From an uncultured Granulosicoccaceae bacterium (GTDB lineage: Bacteria; Pseudomonadota; Gammaproteobacteria; Granulosicoccales; Granulosicoccaceae), in contig CALJAA010000095.1 in NCBI GenBank assembly GCA_938028465.1, positions 1-64,000 on the forward strand: 64,000 nucleotides of DNA, given 5' to 3'. How positions within the stretch are numbered: position 1 is the first letter of the stretch; every line of letters begins with the position of its first letter. Under the pieces are notes generated by a model that was given only the letters and a program-made list of their open reading frames with translations, did not search any database and had not been told where the DNA came from. The position numbers and the translations under genes are program-made. Positions 39,614 through 50,378 of the stretch are shown here, in pieces.

Positions 39614-40657
39614 TCAATGCTTCATAGTTTGGTTAGGCAGTATCATGCTTTTAATTAAACCGGGTGCACCCTCTACTTGAAGTTTGAAGGCGTCTGCCGA
39701 ATTTTCTACTGAGAATCGATGTGTAATGAGTGTGTCTACATCGATGTGTGATTGCGCAACCAGCGCTATGGCTCGATCATAGACGTCGCCCATACGCCGC
39801 GAAAAGCGTACGTCCAGCCCTCGTCTGCGTATTTGTGCTGCAGAGAAGGGGGTGTAAGTATCGCCATCAGGAATGCCAACCATCACAACACGACCTCCGA
39901 TAGCGGCAGCCTGTACTGCGTCCTGCATACCGTCTGGAGAATTGGTAGCCTCTATAACGAGATCACAGCCACGACAATCTGTTGATTTGTTTATTGCAGT
40001 GATAGAAGTGTCAGCGGTATCAGCACCAAGTTGCAGTGCTTTGGTTGCACGATGAGCTTGAGGGTCGATTGCAATGATTTTATGACAGCCGGATTTAACC
40101 AAAAGCTGAATGATGCCGAGCCCAATACCACCACATCCTAGTACAGCAATTGTTTCCATAAGCTTAGGTTTAGCCAAGTCGATTGCGTGAATGCACACAC
40201 CTAGTGGCTCAAGCATGGCGGCTTGTTCCGCTGTCATGTCTGGAGGTAGTTTAATCAGTGATTTTCTAGGTACTGACAGCGCGCCAGTCATAGCGCCGTT
40301 AAAGGGTGGTGCGCCTATAAATTCGACAGAAGGGCAAAGATTGTGATGGCCGCGCCGGCACCACTCGCAGGTATGACAAGGCGCTGCGGGATCGACCGCT
40401 ACCAACTCACCTTGTTGAATGTCTTGTTCGGGGATGTCTTGCGTAACATGGGCTGCAAACTCATGCCCTGGGATAAAAGGCGAATCAATGGTTGCGCCAC
40501 CAATTCTGCCATCTTTGTAGTAATGCAAATCGCTACCGCAAACACCTACAGCAGCTACATTAACCAACACCTCACCTGATTTTGGACTGCTAGGTATAAA
40601 ATCGTGAATTCTAATATCGCCAGCGCCATGGATAAATAGGGCTTTGCTGTTGGTCAA
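39614..40657 (-). CDS. Zn-dependent medium-chain dehydrogenase (L-idonate/sorbitol dehydrogenase-like)
   Basis: GVCGSDLHYYKDGRIG; PGHEFAA; structural-Zn CHTCEWCRRGHHNLC. Confidence 0.9.
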   Translation of the reverse strand: MTNSKALFIHGAGDIRIHDFIPSSPKSGEVLVNVAAVGVCGSDLHYYKDGRIGGATIDSPFIPGHEFAAHVTQDIPEQDIQQGELVAVDPAAPCHTCEWCRRGHHNLCPSVEFIGAPPFNGAMTGALSVPRKSLIKLPPDMTAEQAAMLEPLGVCIHAIDLAKPKLMETIAVLGCGGIGLGIIQLLVKSGCHKIIAIDPQAHRATKALQLGADTADTSITAINKSTDCRGCDLVIEATNSPDGMQDAVQAAAIGGRVVMVGIPDGDTYTPFSAAQIRRRGLDVRFSRRMGDVYDRAIALVAQSHIDVDTLITHRFSVENSADAFKLQVEGAPGLIKSMILPNQTMKH

Positions 40658-40740
40658 TGTTTCTCTCCTAGATGGCCAGTGTAAAAGGTGGGCAGTTGAT
40701 TCATAACTTGCTTGTTATTTGGCGTTAAGCACCTTGCGAG

Positions 40741-41826
40741 CTAGATTGCGTTTTTGGTTTCTCCATCAAATAGATGCACGTGAGATACATCGGGTTGTAA
40801 ATGTATTTCATCACCGGGTTTCATTTCAATACGTTCGCGGGTGATGGCGCAAAGGTTTTCGTCTGCCAACGTTAAATACACATGTGTTTCTGGGCCGGTT
40901 GGCTCGACTACCTTGATGATTCCGGTCAGCGAAGAGCTGGCGTTTATATCGTGCGCGGCCTTAGATATTTTAAAATGCTCAGGGCGTACACCGTAATAGA
41001 GAGCTTGCCCAACCTGTAAGTCACGATCGTCGGGTAGTGGTAAACGTAGCTTGTCTAAAGCAGCGTAACGAGTGCCGTTTTCCTCAGTCACCTGACACTT
41101 AATAATATTCATTGTGGGTGACCCAATAAATTGGGCGACAAACAGATTGTTAGGCTTATCGTAGATTTTCATTGGCGTACCACTTTGTTCGATAATGCCA
41201 TCACGCATAACAACCACTTCATCAGCCATTGTCATCGCTTCGATCTGATCATGCGTTACGTACACCGTTGTTGTCTTAAGCCGTTGATGCAAGTCTTTTA
41301 TTTCTGTACGCATCTGTACGCGTAACTTTGCATCAAGGTTTGATAGCGGTTCGTCAAACAAAAAAACTTCGGGGTCTCGCACTATGGCACGCCCCATGGC
41401 CACTCGTTGTCGCTGCCCACCGGATAGCTCTTTGGGGAGGCGGTCAAGATAATCGTCGAGGCCCAGTATTGAGGATGCCCAATTGACCTTTTCATCCATT
41501 GTCTTTTTGTCGGTCTTGTTAAGGCGCATTGAAAAAGCCATGTTTTTTCTAACGCTCATGTGGGCATACAAGGCGTAGTTTTGAAATACCATGGCGATAT
41601 TGCGATCTTTTGCATGCACGTCGTTTACGCGCTTATCGTCAAAATAAATGTCACCACCGGTGACTGATTCAAGGCCAGCGATCATCCGAAGCAATGTAGA
41701 TTTTCCACAGCCTGATGGCCCAAGTAGTACGACGAACTTGCCTTCTTCTACATCTAGGTCGAGTTGGTGCAATACTTTAATAGCACCATAAGCTTTTTCC
41801 AAATTCGATATTTTTACTGAAGCCAT
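40741..41826 (-). CDS. Sugar ABC transporter ATP-binding protein (UgpC/MalK-like)
   Basis: [53 protein letters not shown]-terminal TOBE domain. Confidence 0.93.
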   Translation of the reverse strand: MASVKISNLEKAYGAIKVLHQLDLDVEEGKFVVLLGPSGCGKSTLLRMIAGLESVTGGDIYFDDKRVNDVHAKDRNIAMVFQNYALYAHMSVRKNMAFSMRLNKTDKKTMDEKVNWASSILGLDDYLDRLPKELSGGQRQRVAMGRAIVRDPEVFLFDEPLSNLDAKLRVQMRTEIKDLHQRLKTTTVYVTHDQIEAMTMADEVVVMRDGIIEQSGTPMKIYDKPNNLFVAQFIGSPTMNIIKCQVTEENGTRYAALDKLRLPLPDDRDLQVGQALYYGVRPEHFKISKAAHDINASSSLTGIIKVVEPTGPETHVYLTLADENLCAITRERIEMKPGDEIHLQPDVSHVHLFDGETKNAI

Positions 41827-41865
41827 AGAGATTAAGTTACGGGTGAGTGTTGATATGAGCGGTAG

Positions 41866-41899
41866 ACGTCACTCTGCTCATCACAGAGCAGAGTGACGT
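41866..41899 (-). other. Perfect intercistronic hairpin after the binding-protein gene
   Basis: ACGTCACTCTGCTC-ATCACA-GAGCAGAGTGACGT: 14-bp perfect stem. Confidence 0.85.
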
Positions 41900-41909
41900 A
41901 GTTTCGTAG

Positions 41910-43436
41910 CTAGCCCAATTCGGCTTCGTCTACGACAGCGTCAACCAGTTTGGCAACTTGATCCATACACTTCTTAGCACTACCACCATAATCTTGGCCG
42001 GTTAGCAGTTTGCCAAGCTCAGTCGGGATCTCATTGTTCGCTACACCTGCCCAAATGGGAAGATCAGGCTCAGAAGCCATCACGTTGTCGATGGTCCATT
42101 TGACAGTATCTAGGTGACGCGTTGTGCCGCTACCGACAAGCCCTTTGCGCTCTACTATGCGTGGATCCTCATAGGAAGAATTTCTCATAGGTGCGAATCC
42201 ACCAGCTAGAGTGCAACGAGTCATGATGTCTTTAGAGCATGCCCACTGGAGGAATAGCCATGCTGCATCGACATTTTTAGAGTAGCGTGAAAGGGCAATA
42301 CTCGAGCCGCCCTGATGGCCCCAACCTGGAATTTCACCAAAACCTACGTCGTCACGAGATCGTAGCGTTGCACTACCCTGAAGCGGCTTCGCCATTTCCC
42401 ATAAGCCTTTAACTTCTGAGTCATCTGCATTCCATCCAGGGAAAAATTCAGCCCAGCTTTGGCAAAGCGCAATCTGGCCTGACGCACCCATTTGCCATTG
42501 ACCATCCCATGTAGACGTAACTGATGCAGCAGGTGAATTGGCCAACATCTTTTGATACCACTCAAGGCCTTCGATAGCCGCTTCGTCATTGCCCGAGAAG
42601 TTTTTATCAGCGCCAAAAATTGAGCCGCCGTGTCCCCAGACTGCTTGAGTCCAATCGCATTCAAGTGAATAGTGGCCAGACTTAGCCTGGCAACCAGTAC
42701 CGTAGATATTGTTCTCTTTCTCAGCCTTAGTGATGAATTCAACCGCGGCAGTGAAGTCTTCGTAAGTTTTAGGAATCTCGATACCGTGTTTTTCTAATAT
42801 ATCTTTGCGATACATCAAAGTGAATATCGGAATATCGAACGGCAGCCCAATCCATTTTCCTTCGTATTCAGAGATCCCTTCAACCAGCGGTTTGGAGAAA
42901 TCATCAAAGTCGAAGTCAGGCATCGCCAGATCGGGCTTTGCCTTGTAGTACTCAACAGGATCAATGCAGTCTTGCGCGAACGTAGACGTCCAAGCCTGAT
43001 CAAGGTAGTAGAGATCGTAGGTGCCAAGCTCGCCTTGTACATCTTGTGTCGCTTTGGCTAGTACTTGCTCTAGCGGCACGATCTCAATCTCAACATTAAT
43101 ACCAGTAAGCTCAGTAAACTCACTCTTGAGCTCGTTTAACACATTAGTGGGCGGTGTTGCCTCTGATGTGTATCTGATGGTTGTTCCAGCGAAAGGTTTG
43201 CCAGCTTCACGCAGAAAGTTCGCCACGTCTTCCGGCGTGTTGCTTTCTGCTGCGTGGGCCATGTTGCCGAAAAAAGGCCGAGCGCCACTACCTAACATGC
43301 CTGCAGAGTAGGCTGAAATACCGACCCCCGCCACACCCATCTTTTTAAGAAAATCACGCTTAGTGATTTTGCGTGAAGTGAATGCATTTGCAGAATCAAT
43401 GATGAAATTCTGTTTATTAAACCGTTTAAAGCTCAT
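41910..43436 (-). CDS. Sugar/polyol ABC transporter substrate-binding protein, Tat-like signal
   Basis: TKRDFLKKMGVAGVGISA; solute-binding family 1 pattern (FTAAVEFITKAEKENNIYG, GGSSIALSRYSKNVDAAWLFLQW). Confidence 0.9.
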   Translation of the reverse strand: MSFKRFNKQNFIIDSANAFTSRKITKRDFLKKMGVAGVGISAYSAGMLGSGARPFFGNMAHAAESNTPEDVANFLREAGKPFAGTTIRYTSEATPPTNVLNELKSEFTELTGINVEIEIVPLEQVLAKATQDVQGELGTYDLYYLDQAWTSTFAQDCIDPVEYYKAKPDLAMPDFDFDDFSKPLVEGISEYEGKWIGLPFDIPIFTLMYRKDILEKHGIEIPKTYEDFTAAVEFITKAEKENNIYGTGCQAKSGHYSLECDWTQAVWGHGGSIFGADKNFSGNDEAAIEGLEWYQKMLANSPAASVTSTWDGQWQMGASGQIALCQSWAEFFPGWNADDSEVKGLWEMAKPLQGSATLRSRDDVGFGEIPGWGHQGGSSIALSRYSKNVDAAWLFLQWACSKDIMTRCTLAGGFAPMRNSSYEDPRIVERKGLVGSGTTRHLDTVKWTIDNVMASEPDLPIWAGVANNEIPTELGKLLTGQDYGGSAKKCMDQVAKLVDAVVDEAELG

Positions 43437-43472
43437 TAACCTCTCCTTTCATAGTGTCGATGCTCAATTGCA

Positions 43473-44363
43473 TCAGTCTTTTATTGCGCCCATGGTCAAG
43501 CCTCGTACCAAATGTTTCTGCACGAGAAGAATGAATATGAACCCAGGTATGATTGCTGCGGTTCCGAGTGCGGAGATGTATCCCCATTCAGAACCGGTAG
43601 ATGTGACAAACGTAGTTATCTTGACCGGTATGGTTCTAATCGAATTAGTTAAGAACAACGATAATAGAAATTCGGTCCACGAAAATATAAAGCACAACAC
43701 GGCTGTTGCCGCAACGCCACCTTTGACCATTGGCAGTACGACCATATAAAAGCACTGAAACCGAGTTGCACCATCGATCATGGCGGCTTGGTCGACTTCC
43801 TTTGGCACATCATCAAAAAATGATTTCAGTATGAGCAGTGCTATCGGAATGTTGATTAGGGTGTGCGCGATAATGATTCCAAAGTGCGTGTCTCTTAAAC
43901 CCAGATCTCTGAATATAAAAACCAATGGGATAATGATGGCTATGGGCGGCAAAAAGCGTTGGGATAGTATCCAATGCATATAGCCTTGCGAGCCACGAAA
44001 ATTCAGCCGAGACAGTGCGTAGGCGGCCAACAGTGAAATCGTGGTGGCCAGTATGGTGGAGCAAACAGCGATGATGAGCGATGATGCTATGGCGCCGCGA
44101 CCATCATATGCACCTTCACCGCTAGTGCCCATCAAAATGCTAGAGCTTGAATTGGTATCTGACTTTCGGCCACCAAGAATGGTGACTCGGTAGTTATCAA
44201 AGGTGGGTTTAAAATCGAAAACCACTACGCGATCTTTGTTGAATACCGCGGATACAGGCTTTATCGATGTCAGGGCGAACCAAGCTATCGGGAATACGAA
44301 TACTGCGACGATTGCTATCGCGATAAAGTACCTTGCACCATTTTTTATAGCTTCGCTATTCAT
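43473..44363 (-). CDS. Sugar ABC transporter permease (MalG-type)
   Basis: Six TM; DVPKEVDQAAMIDGATRFQCFYMVVLPM EAA-loop. Confidence 0.92.
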   Translation of the reverse strand: MNSEAIKNGARYFIAIAIVAVFVFPIAWFALTSIKPVSAVFNKDRVVVFDFKPTFDNYRVTILGGRKSDTNSSSSILMGTSGEGAYDGRGAIASSLIIAVCSTILATTISLLAAYALSRLNFRGSQGYMHWILSQRFLPPIAIIIPLVFIFRDLGLRDTHFGIIIAHTLINIPIALLILKSFFDDVPKEVDQAAMIDGATRFQCFYMVVLPMVKGGVAATAVLCFIFSWTEFLLSLFLTNSIRTIPVKITTFVTSTGSEWGYISALGTAAIIPGFIFILLVQKHLVRGLTMGAIKD

Positions 44364-45253
44364 CAGAATCGGACCTTAAAGATTTTAATAAACAGAGTTG
44401 CTGTCAGCAGAACCAGTATCAAAGTACCGAGAGCCACTGTGGATGCATACGGAAAATTAGCGCTCTTGAAGTACACCGTGCCAGCGTAGGCAGTAAGAGT
44501 TTCAGTTGCGGTGCCAGGGCCACTGTCAGTCATGACTTTCACGTAGTCGAAGATTCTGAATAGATCGATACCGCGTATCAATACTGCTAGGGCAATAATT
44601 TTTGACATCATCGGTAGGGTTAAATGGATAAACGATTGAATGGCGGTTGCACCATCGATCGATGCTGCTTCAAACGGCTCCTTAGGTAAAGCGCGTAACC
44701 CCGCTAACATAATGAGTACCATAAACGGCGTCCATTGCCAGGTGTCTGCAACAATAACCCCCCACAGGGCTGTGGATCCGGTGCCTAGGATCGGTGCGCT
44801 CGGTGACAGCAAGTTGAGCGAGTACAAAGCGTTGCTGATAACTCCGAAGGAGCTGTCGTACATCAGCAAAAACATCATGCCAGTTACCGCAGGTGGTACG
44901 ACAAGCGGAAGAGTCATTAACGCCCTGAGCACGCCAAAGCCTTTTTTATCACTATCAAGTAATAAGGCAATAGCCAGCCCCAAAATTAGCTGGAGTGCTA
45001 AAGCAACAAACGCATAGGTAAATGTAATTTGTATGGCATCCCATACGCGATCATCTGCAAAAAGTTTTTCCCAATTGTATGAAGGTAAAAACGTTTCTTT
45101 ACGCGTTGCGGGGTTTCTTTTGTAAAACGACAACCACAAAGAGTAGAGAATCGGATAAAGGCCAAATACCAAAAGCAGGGAGGTGACTGGAAACAACCAA
45201 GGCAGGGGATGCTCGGAGGTTAGCCATCGTGGTAAAAGAGCACGCTTACTCAT
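44363..45253 (-). CDS. Sugar ABC transporter permease (MalF-type)
   Basis: Six TM; LPKEPFEAASIDGATAIQSFIHLTLPMM EAA-loop. Confidence 0.92.
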   Translation of the reverse strand: MSKRALLPRWLTSEHPLPWLFPVTSLLLVFGLYPILYSLWLSFYKRNPATRKETFLPSYNWEKLFADDRVWDAIQITFTYAFVALALQLILGLAIALLLDSDKKGFGVLRALMTLPLVVPPAVTGMMFLLMYDSSFGVISNALYSLNLLSPSAPILGTGSTALWGVIVADTWQWTPFMVLIMLAGLRALPKEPFEAASIDGATAIQSFIHLTLPMMSKIIALAVLIRGIDLFRIFDYVKVMTDSGPGTATETLTAYAGTVYFKSANFPYASTVALGTLILVLLTATLFIKIFKVRF

Positions 45254-45542
45254 CGATGCGCCCAGCGTTGCAAGTGGGCGGAGTCAAGCGGTGGTCGTGG
45301 TGCGATCATTCTCATGCGATTTTTCTGTTGTTGAACTTTTAATTTTTCAGTGGTGCTAGTGGTGCCTTATCGTGTTCGTTGATCTTGTCCGTCATATTTC
45401 TTCGTTTAAACAGGGCTTGGAAAAGTAAGCTCTATTGCAACGTATTGTGCTGTGGCCAAAGTGCAGCCTTGACACATACTCGCGTATCATGAAATTATTA
45501 TCAAGCCCTGCTATTAATATCATTTCCGAGATCGAACAACAT

Positions 45543-46511
45543 ATGCCCCAAAATGACCTATCTGCAAAATTGGGCAATTCACGGTCAGCTGACGCTGATT
45601 TAGCCGTGCGAGCCGCTTGGATGTACTACGCAGGTGGCTTAACGCAGGCCGAAGTGGCTGAAAAACTGGGTTTGACCAAGCTCAAGGCGCATCGCTTAAT
45701 TACCCGTGCAAATCGTGAGGGCATTGTTAAGGTCTACATAGACGGAGACGTAGCGGAATGTCTTCAGCTTGAAGAGGGCCTGTCGGCTCGTTTTAAACTT
45801 GGTTACTGCGAGGTGGTACCTGATTTTGATCATGACGAGCTCCCACTAAAAGCGCTCGGCCCCGCTGGCGGGCAGTATCTTCGCCGCCTGTTAAATGACT
45901 CAAGCATAAGCTCAGTAGGTATAGGGCACGGCCGAACAATGGCGGCCTGCGTAGAGAACATTCCGCGCATTCGGCAAACGGATGTTCAATTTGTTTCTTT
46001 ACTCGGCGGATTCTCCAGAAAGTTTGCAGCCAATCCCTATGATGTGATGCATTTGTTAGCCGAGCGAACCGGTGCTCAGGCCTATGTATTGCCTGTGCCG
46101 TTTGCAACCGACACCATAAAAGACAAAGAGGTGTTGATGGGGCAACGAGGGTTGCAAGAGGTGATGGATATGGCTCGAAATACATCAGTGAAGATTGCGG
46201 GTATCGGATCAGTACAATCCAATGCAACGTTGTTAACGACCGAAATGGTTGATGAATCGGATGTTAAGACGGTCAAAAAGGCGGGTGGTGTTGGCGAGTT
46301 AGTCGGTAATTTTTTTGCAAGCGACGGCACACCGGTTAATACCAATCTGACTAAACGAACGATGGGTTTATCGATAGACGATATCCGAGGGTCCCAAGTA
46401 ATCGCTGTAGCTGGTGGAGAAAGTAAATTAAAAGCAATAAAAGCGGTACTCAATAGTGGTTTGCTTACAGGTTTAATTACTGATGAGCAGACTGCTCGAA
46501 GTCTCGCTTAG
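45543..46511 (+). CDS. SorC/DeoR-type sugar-binding transcriptional regulator
   Basis: AAWMYYAGGLTQAEVAEKLGLTKLKAHRLI HTH; SorC sugar-binding domain (GIGHGRTMAACV, KAIKAVLNSGLLTGLITDEQTA); ATG 45543 inferred (ORF opens 45435). Confidence 0.88.
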   Translation: MPQNDLSAKLGNSRSADADLAVRAAWMYYAGGLTQAEVAEKLGLTKLKAHRLITRANREGIVKVYIDGDVAECLQLEEGLSARFKLGYCEVVPDFDHDELPLKALGPAGGQYLRRLLNDSSISSVGIGHGRTMAACVENIPRIRQTDVQFVSLLGGFSRKFAANPYDVMHLLAERTGAQAYVLPVPFATDTIKDKEVLMGQRGLQEVMDMARNTSVKIAGIGSVQSNATLLTTEMVDESDVKTVKKAGGVGELVGNFFASDGTPVNTNLTKRTMGLSIDDIRGSQVIAVAGGESKLKAIKAVLNSGLLTGLITDEQTARSLA

Positions 46512-46556
46512 TAGCAAGTAGACCATTTAAGCAACTAAAACACGGCAGATTATAGA

Positions 46557-47345
46557 ATGGCTGAACAGTTTAATCACTGGCAATTGCGTGAACAAATAAT
46601 TAAACAGTGCTTGTGGATGAATGCCTCGGGGTTAAATCAGGGGACGTCAGGCAACATCAGCGTACGCTACAAAGACACCATGTTAATTACGCCAAGTGGT
46701 GTGCCGTATAGCCAATTGCAACCTCAAGATATTGCGCAGATGTCGCTTGAACACAATCGATATGAGTGGGAAGGGCCCTATGCACCTTCTTCAGAATGGC
46801 ATTTCCATCGAGCGATACTACAAAGTGATCCGTCCTACTCAGCTGTAGTCCACACGCACTCTACCTATGCAACCGTGTTGTCGATGGCACGATTACATAT
46901 ACCCGCTTGTCACTACATGATTGCAGCGTTTGGTGGGAACTCAGTACAGTGTGCGAAGTATGCGACATTCGGGACAGATGAGCTTTCGGTAAACATTCTA
47001 GATGCGATGCAGCAGCGCAGCGCATGCTTGTTAGCGAACCACGGCATGGTGGTTGCGGGCAAAAATTTGGATAAAGCGATGTGGGCAGCGGTGGAGCTGG
47101 AAACGCTATCTAAACAATATTATCTCGGCAGAAAACTCGATTCACTCGAGATACTGTCGGACGAGGAAATTGAAACGGTGGTGGGTAAGTTTGCAAACTA
47201 TGGCCTGCAAAGTAACGATGCTGAACACGGCAGTGATAGTACTGCTGAACAAGCGCAACAAAGCAGTGCGCCGTCACATCCAACGGATCGTTATAACAGC
47301 CCACCGGTCAGGCAATCCAATGTTAATCTGCCTGTTATTAAGTGA
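46557..47345 (+). CDS. Class II aldolase/adducin family protein (fuculose-phosphate aldolase-like)
   Basis: GLNQGTSGNISVR; TPSGVPYSQLQPQDI; SEWHFHRAILQSDPSYSAVVHTHSTYATVLS; LLANHGMVVAG. Confidence 0.9.
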   Translation: MAEQFNHWQLREQIIKQCLWMNASGLNQGTSGNISVRYKDTMLITPSGVPYSQLQPQDIAQMSLEHNRYEWEGPYAPSSEWHFHRAILQSDPSYSAVVHTHSTYATVLSMARLHIPACHYMIAAFGGNSVQCAKYATFGTDELSVNILDAMQQRSACLLANHGMVVAGKNLDKAMWAAVELETLSKQYYLGRKLDSLEILSDEEIETVVGKFANYGLQSNDAEHGSDSTAEQAQQSSAPSHPTDRYNSPPVRQSNVNLPVIK

Positions 47346-47498
47346 CGTGTGAGCCTATCGCGTAAACTAGTAAACTATATGGCTACTCGATTGCATTGGG
47401 CTAGCGATTGATTGATAGCCCTTAGCCGTAGCGTCTAGCGAACTTGGCTTAATTTCTGCCGGTGTCGTTGATATAAAAATCCAACAGCGGAAACAACC

Positions 47499-48674
47499 AT
47501 GTTCAAACCCTCGGTTTACAATAGCTCTCGTCGTGAAGCGCTACGCTCGCTCGGAGGGCTTGGTCTCTGCCTTGGTAGTAGTACGGCTATGATCGGGTGC
47601 AGTAGCGACGCTTCGCAAACGATAACTGCGTTCGGGCCGCTCCTTGAAACCGATGCCAACAGCCTCCGGCTACCGGCTGGATTCACTTCACGCATTGTTG
47701 CTGTTAGTGGGCAATTGCCGATTGAGTCCTCCGACTACCTTTGGCATCAAGCGCCCGATGGCGGAGCCGTATTTTCAACGGATGATGGCTGGATTTACCT
47801 ATCTAACGCAGAATTGAACGATGCAGCTGGTGGAGTAGGCGCTCTACGTTTCGACAACGATGGCAACCTAATTGACGCCTACTCAGTCCTTGCTGGCACC
47901 TCGCGTAATTGTGCCGGTGGCGCCATGCCATGGGGTACCTGGTTGTCCTGCGAAGAAGTGCCTTTTGGCAGTGTCTGGGAATGCCACCCCGAAGGGCAGG
48001 AGGCTAGTTTGCTACCTGCGTTGGGCCGATTCAAACACGAAGCGGTATGCGCCGACCCAGTTAGAGGGCATATTTATCTAACCGAAGATGAGCCGGATGG
48101 TTGTTTGTATCGGTTTACGCCAGCAGGTAGTTTTGAGGATCTGTCAGCGGGAACACTACAAGTACTACAGGTTCTTGAAGGCGAAGTTGGATTAGTGGAG
48201 TGGGTCGATATTGATGATGCATCTGCAAGCACAACTCCAACCCGGTATCAATCGTCATTAAGTACCGCCTTTAATGGCGGTGAGGGAATCTGCCTGCAAA
48301 ATGACAAGGTGTTTTTTGCGACTAAAGGAGATAATCGTGTTTGGGAGCTGGACCTCCCCACGCAGGCCTTGCGAATTTTTTACGATGACGATAATTTTGA
48401 ACCCGCCACGTTAAGCGGTGTTGACAACATTACTCCTAATCCTGCAACAGGCGACATACTCGTTGCCGAAGATGGTGGTGATTTGCAAATAGTGTCACTC
48501 TCCAGTGACGGGCGAGTAACCGTGGTGGCTCAAGTTGTTGACCAACAAAATTCTGAAGTGGCCGGTATTGCCTTCGACCCATCAGGAACGCGATTGTATT
48601 TTAGTTCGCAGCGTGGGTTTGACGGCACAGGTATCACTTATGAGGTTACTGGGCCTTTCATGTTCCGCAGCTAA
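47499..48674 (+). CDS. PhoX-family (DUF839) Tat-type lipoprotein
   Basis: SRREALRSLGGLGL twin-arginine, lipobox AMIGC; CAGGAMPWGTWLSCEEV; GHIYLTEDEPDGCLYRF. Confidence 0.82.
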   Translation: MFKPSVYNSSRREALRSLGGLGLCLGSSTAMIGCSSDASQTITAFGPLLETDANSLRLPAGFTSRIVAVSGQLPIESSDYLWHQAPDGGAVFSTDDGWIYLSNAELNDAAGGVGALRFDNDGNLIDAYSVLAGTSRNCAGGAMPWGTWLSCEEVPFGSVWECHPEGQEASLLPALGRFKHEAVCADPVRGHIYLTEDEPDGCLYRFTPAGSFEDLSAGTLQVLQVLEGEVGLVEWVDIDDASASTTPTRYQSSLSTAFNGGEGICLQNDKVFFATKGDNRVWELDLPTQALRIFYDDDNFEPATLSGVDNITPNPATGDILVAEDGGDLQIVSLSSDGRVTVVAQVVDQQNSEVAGIAFDPSGTRLYFSSQRGFDGTGITYEVTGPFMFRS

Positions 48675-48721
48675 TAGTGATGACGACTTACATGCATCAG
48701 TTATGTCTATCAATCTAAACC

Positions 48722-49852
48722 ATGATCTATGATTTCATCGTAGTAGGAGCCGGCATTGCTGGCGCCTCTGCGGCCTATGAGCTGGCAGAACACAGCAAGG
48801 TATTAATTCTTGAATCTGAGTCGCAACCGGGGTATCACAGTACGGGGCGATCAGCAGCGCTGTTTACACCGAATTTCGGAAACCGAATGGTGTGTTCGAT
48901 AAACAAGATTAGCGAACTGTTTTTCAATAACCCACCAGCACACTTTATTGATAGCCCATTGCTCAAGCCACGTGGCGCACTGAGTGTTGCAGCTCATGGG
49001 CAAGACACAGAGCTTGATCAGCTACTGTCGTTATCTACGCCTAGTCATCTAATTGAAGAGATAACAGCTGTCGATGCATTGTCTATAGCACCATTTCTGC
49101 GCGCTGATCGCGTTGGTCGAGCGGTGTTAGAAAAAGGCGTAAGCGACATCGACGTTGCTACGCTGCTTCACGCTTATGTAAAGGGTTTTAAAAATCGCGG
49201 TGGTGAACTCATCGGTAACGAAGCCGTAGAATCATTAAGCTATAAAAATGGCAGCTGGCTTGTTTCCACTCGTAACCATACCTACCAGGCTCAAACGATC
49301 ATCAATGCTGCGGGTGCCTGGGCTGATCAAGTTGGCGCGCTTGCAGGTGCCGCATCTATTGGCCTGGTGCCCAAGCGTCGTACGGTCATTACTTTTGATG
49401 CAACAACAGGATACAGCCTTGGTGATTTACCACTAGTGGAGTTTGCCCGCAGTGGTGTTTATATGAAACCTGAAAGCGGAAAACTGATTGCATCGCTTGC
49501 TGATGCTACGCCTACGTCACCACAAGATGTCCAGCCAGAAGAACTTGACGTTGCAGTACTGGCTGATCAGATTCAGCAAGAAACGCTTATCCCCGTTAAC
49601 CGCATCTTGCATCGCTGGGCGGGTTTGCGATCGTTCGTTAAAGACGAAAGCCCAGTCGTAGGTTTTGATCATTTGGTGCCAAATTTTGTTTGGCTAGCAG
49701 GGCAAGGTGGTTACGGCATAATGATGGCGCCAACACTTGCTCGGGCCGTCGCGCAATTATGCTTGTCCGGGAGTTTGCCAAAAGACATGCTTAGTGCCGG
49801 TATCAGTATTGATGATCTTGATGCTAAGCGCTTAAGTGAACCAACAGTGTGA
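48722..49852 (+). CDS. FAD-dependent oxidoreductase (DAO/glycine oxidase family)
   Basis: IVVGAGIAGASAAYEL; STGRSAALFTPNFG; INAAGAWADQV; WLAGQGGYGIMMAPTLARAVAQL. Confidence 0.88.
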   Translation: MIYDFIVVGAGIAGASAAYELAEHSKVLILESESQPGYHSTGRSAALFTPNFGNRMVCSINKISELFFNNPPAHFIDSPLLKPRGALSVAAHGQDTELDQLLSLSTPSHLIEEITAVDALSIAPFLRADRVGRAVLEKGVSDIDVATLLHAYVKGFKNRGGELIGNEAVESLSYKNGSWLVSTRNHTYQAQTIINAAGAWADQVGALAGAASIGLVPKRRTVITFDATTGYSLGDLPLVEFARSGVYMKPESGKLIASLADATPTSPQDVQPEELDVAVLADQIQQETLIPVNRILHRWAGLRSFVKDESPVVGFDHLVPNFVWLAGQGGYGIMMAPTLARAVAQLCLSGSLPKDMLSAGISIDDLDAKRLSEPTV

Positions 49853-49872
49853 ATGAAGGCTGCGGAGTAAGA

Positions 49873-49900
49873 TGTCATCCCCGCGTAGGCGGGGATCCAA
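49873..49900. repeat. REP-like palindrome, copy 3
   Basis: GTCATCCCCGCGTAGGCGGGGATCCAA. Confidence 0.8.
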
Positions 49901-50378
49901 TGTCTTGGGTTCATATCTACAATTGACTTAAATTGACTTACTTCTGCAGTCGCATGTCTGTAATGAGCAAATACGTGGCTAAGCGGGAGGTTGTTGCACC
50001 GGTATTGAAACGGGTTAATTGGCGCTGTTATTGGTTGTTGGGTATAAATATATAACAGAACCCACGTAGACTTTATGGTTTTCAGACTGTTTGATAGCCA
50101 TCAATAGCGCTGGAATCGTATGCTAGCGGTGTCAAGTGTTTGGGCAAAAATATAACTATTTGATTGACGACACTATTTGTGTATATTTGATAGGACCGTT
50201 TCAGATACGTGCACCTATCGTCATGCATAAGCTAAGTGCGTCGCTCGATAGAAAAAAGCTTAAATCCGCACGGCAATTAACGTGTCGCACGATGTAGCTG
50301 CAACTAGCTGCTTTCGCTAATTGATTTTGTCGGCAACGGTTTGGCCCTGTCAACACTATCGCACGGAGGATAAAAAGC

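Noticed and set aside
50340-50378. Pho box upstream of phnD (CTGTCAACACTATCGCA)
   Set aside because: Only one CTGTCA half matches and it lies too close to the start codon
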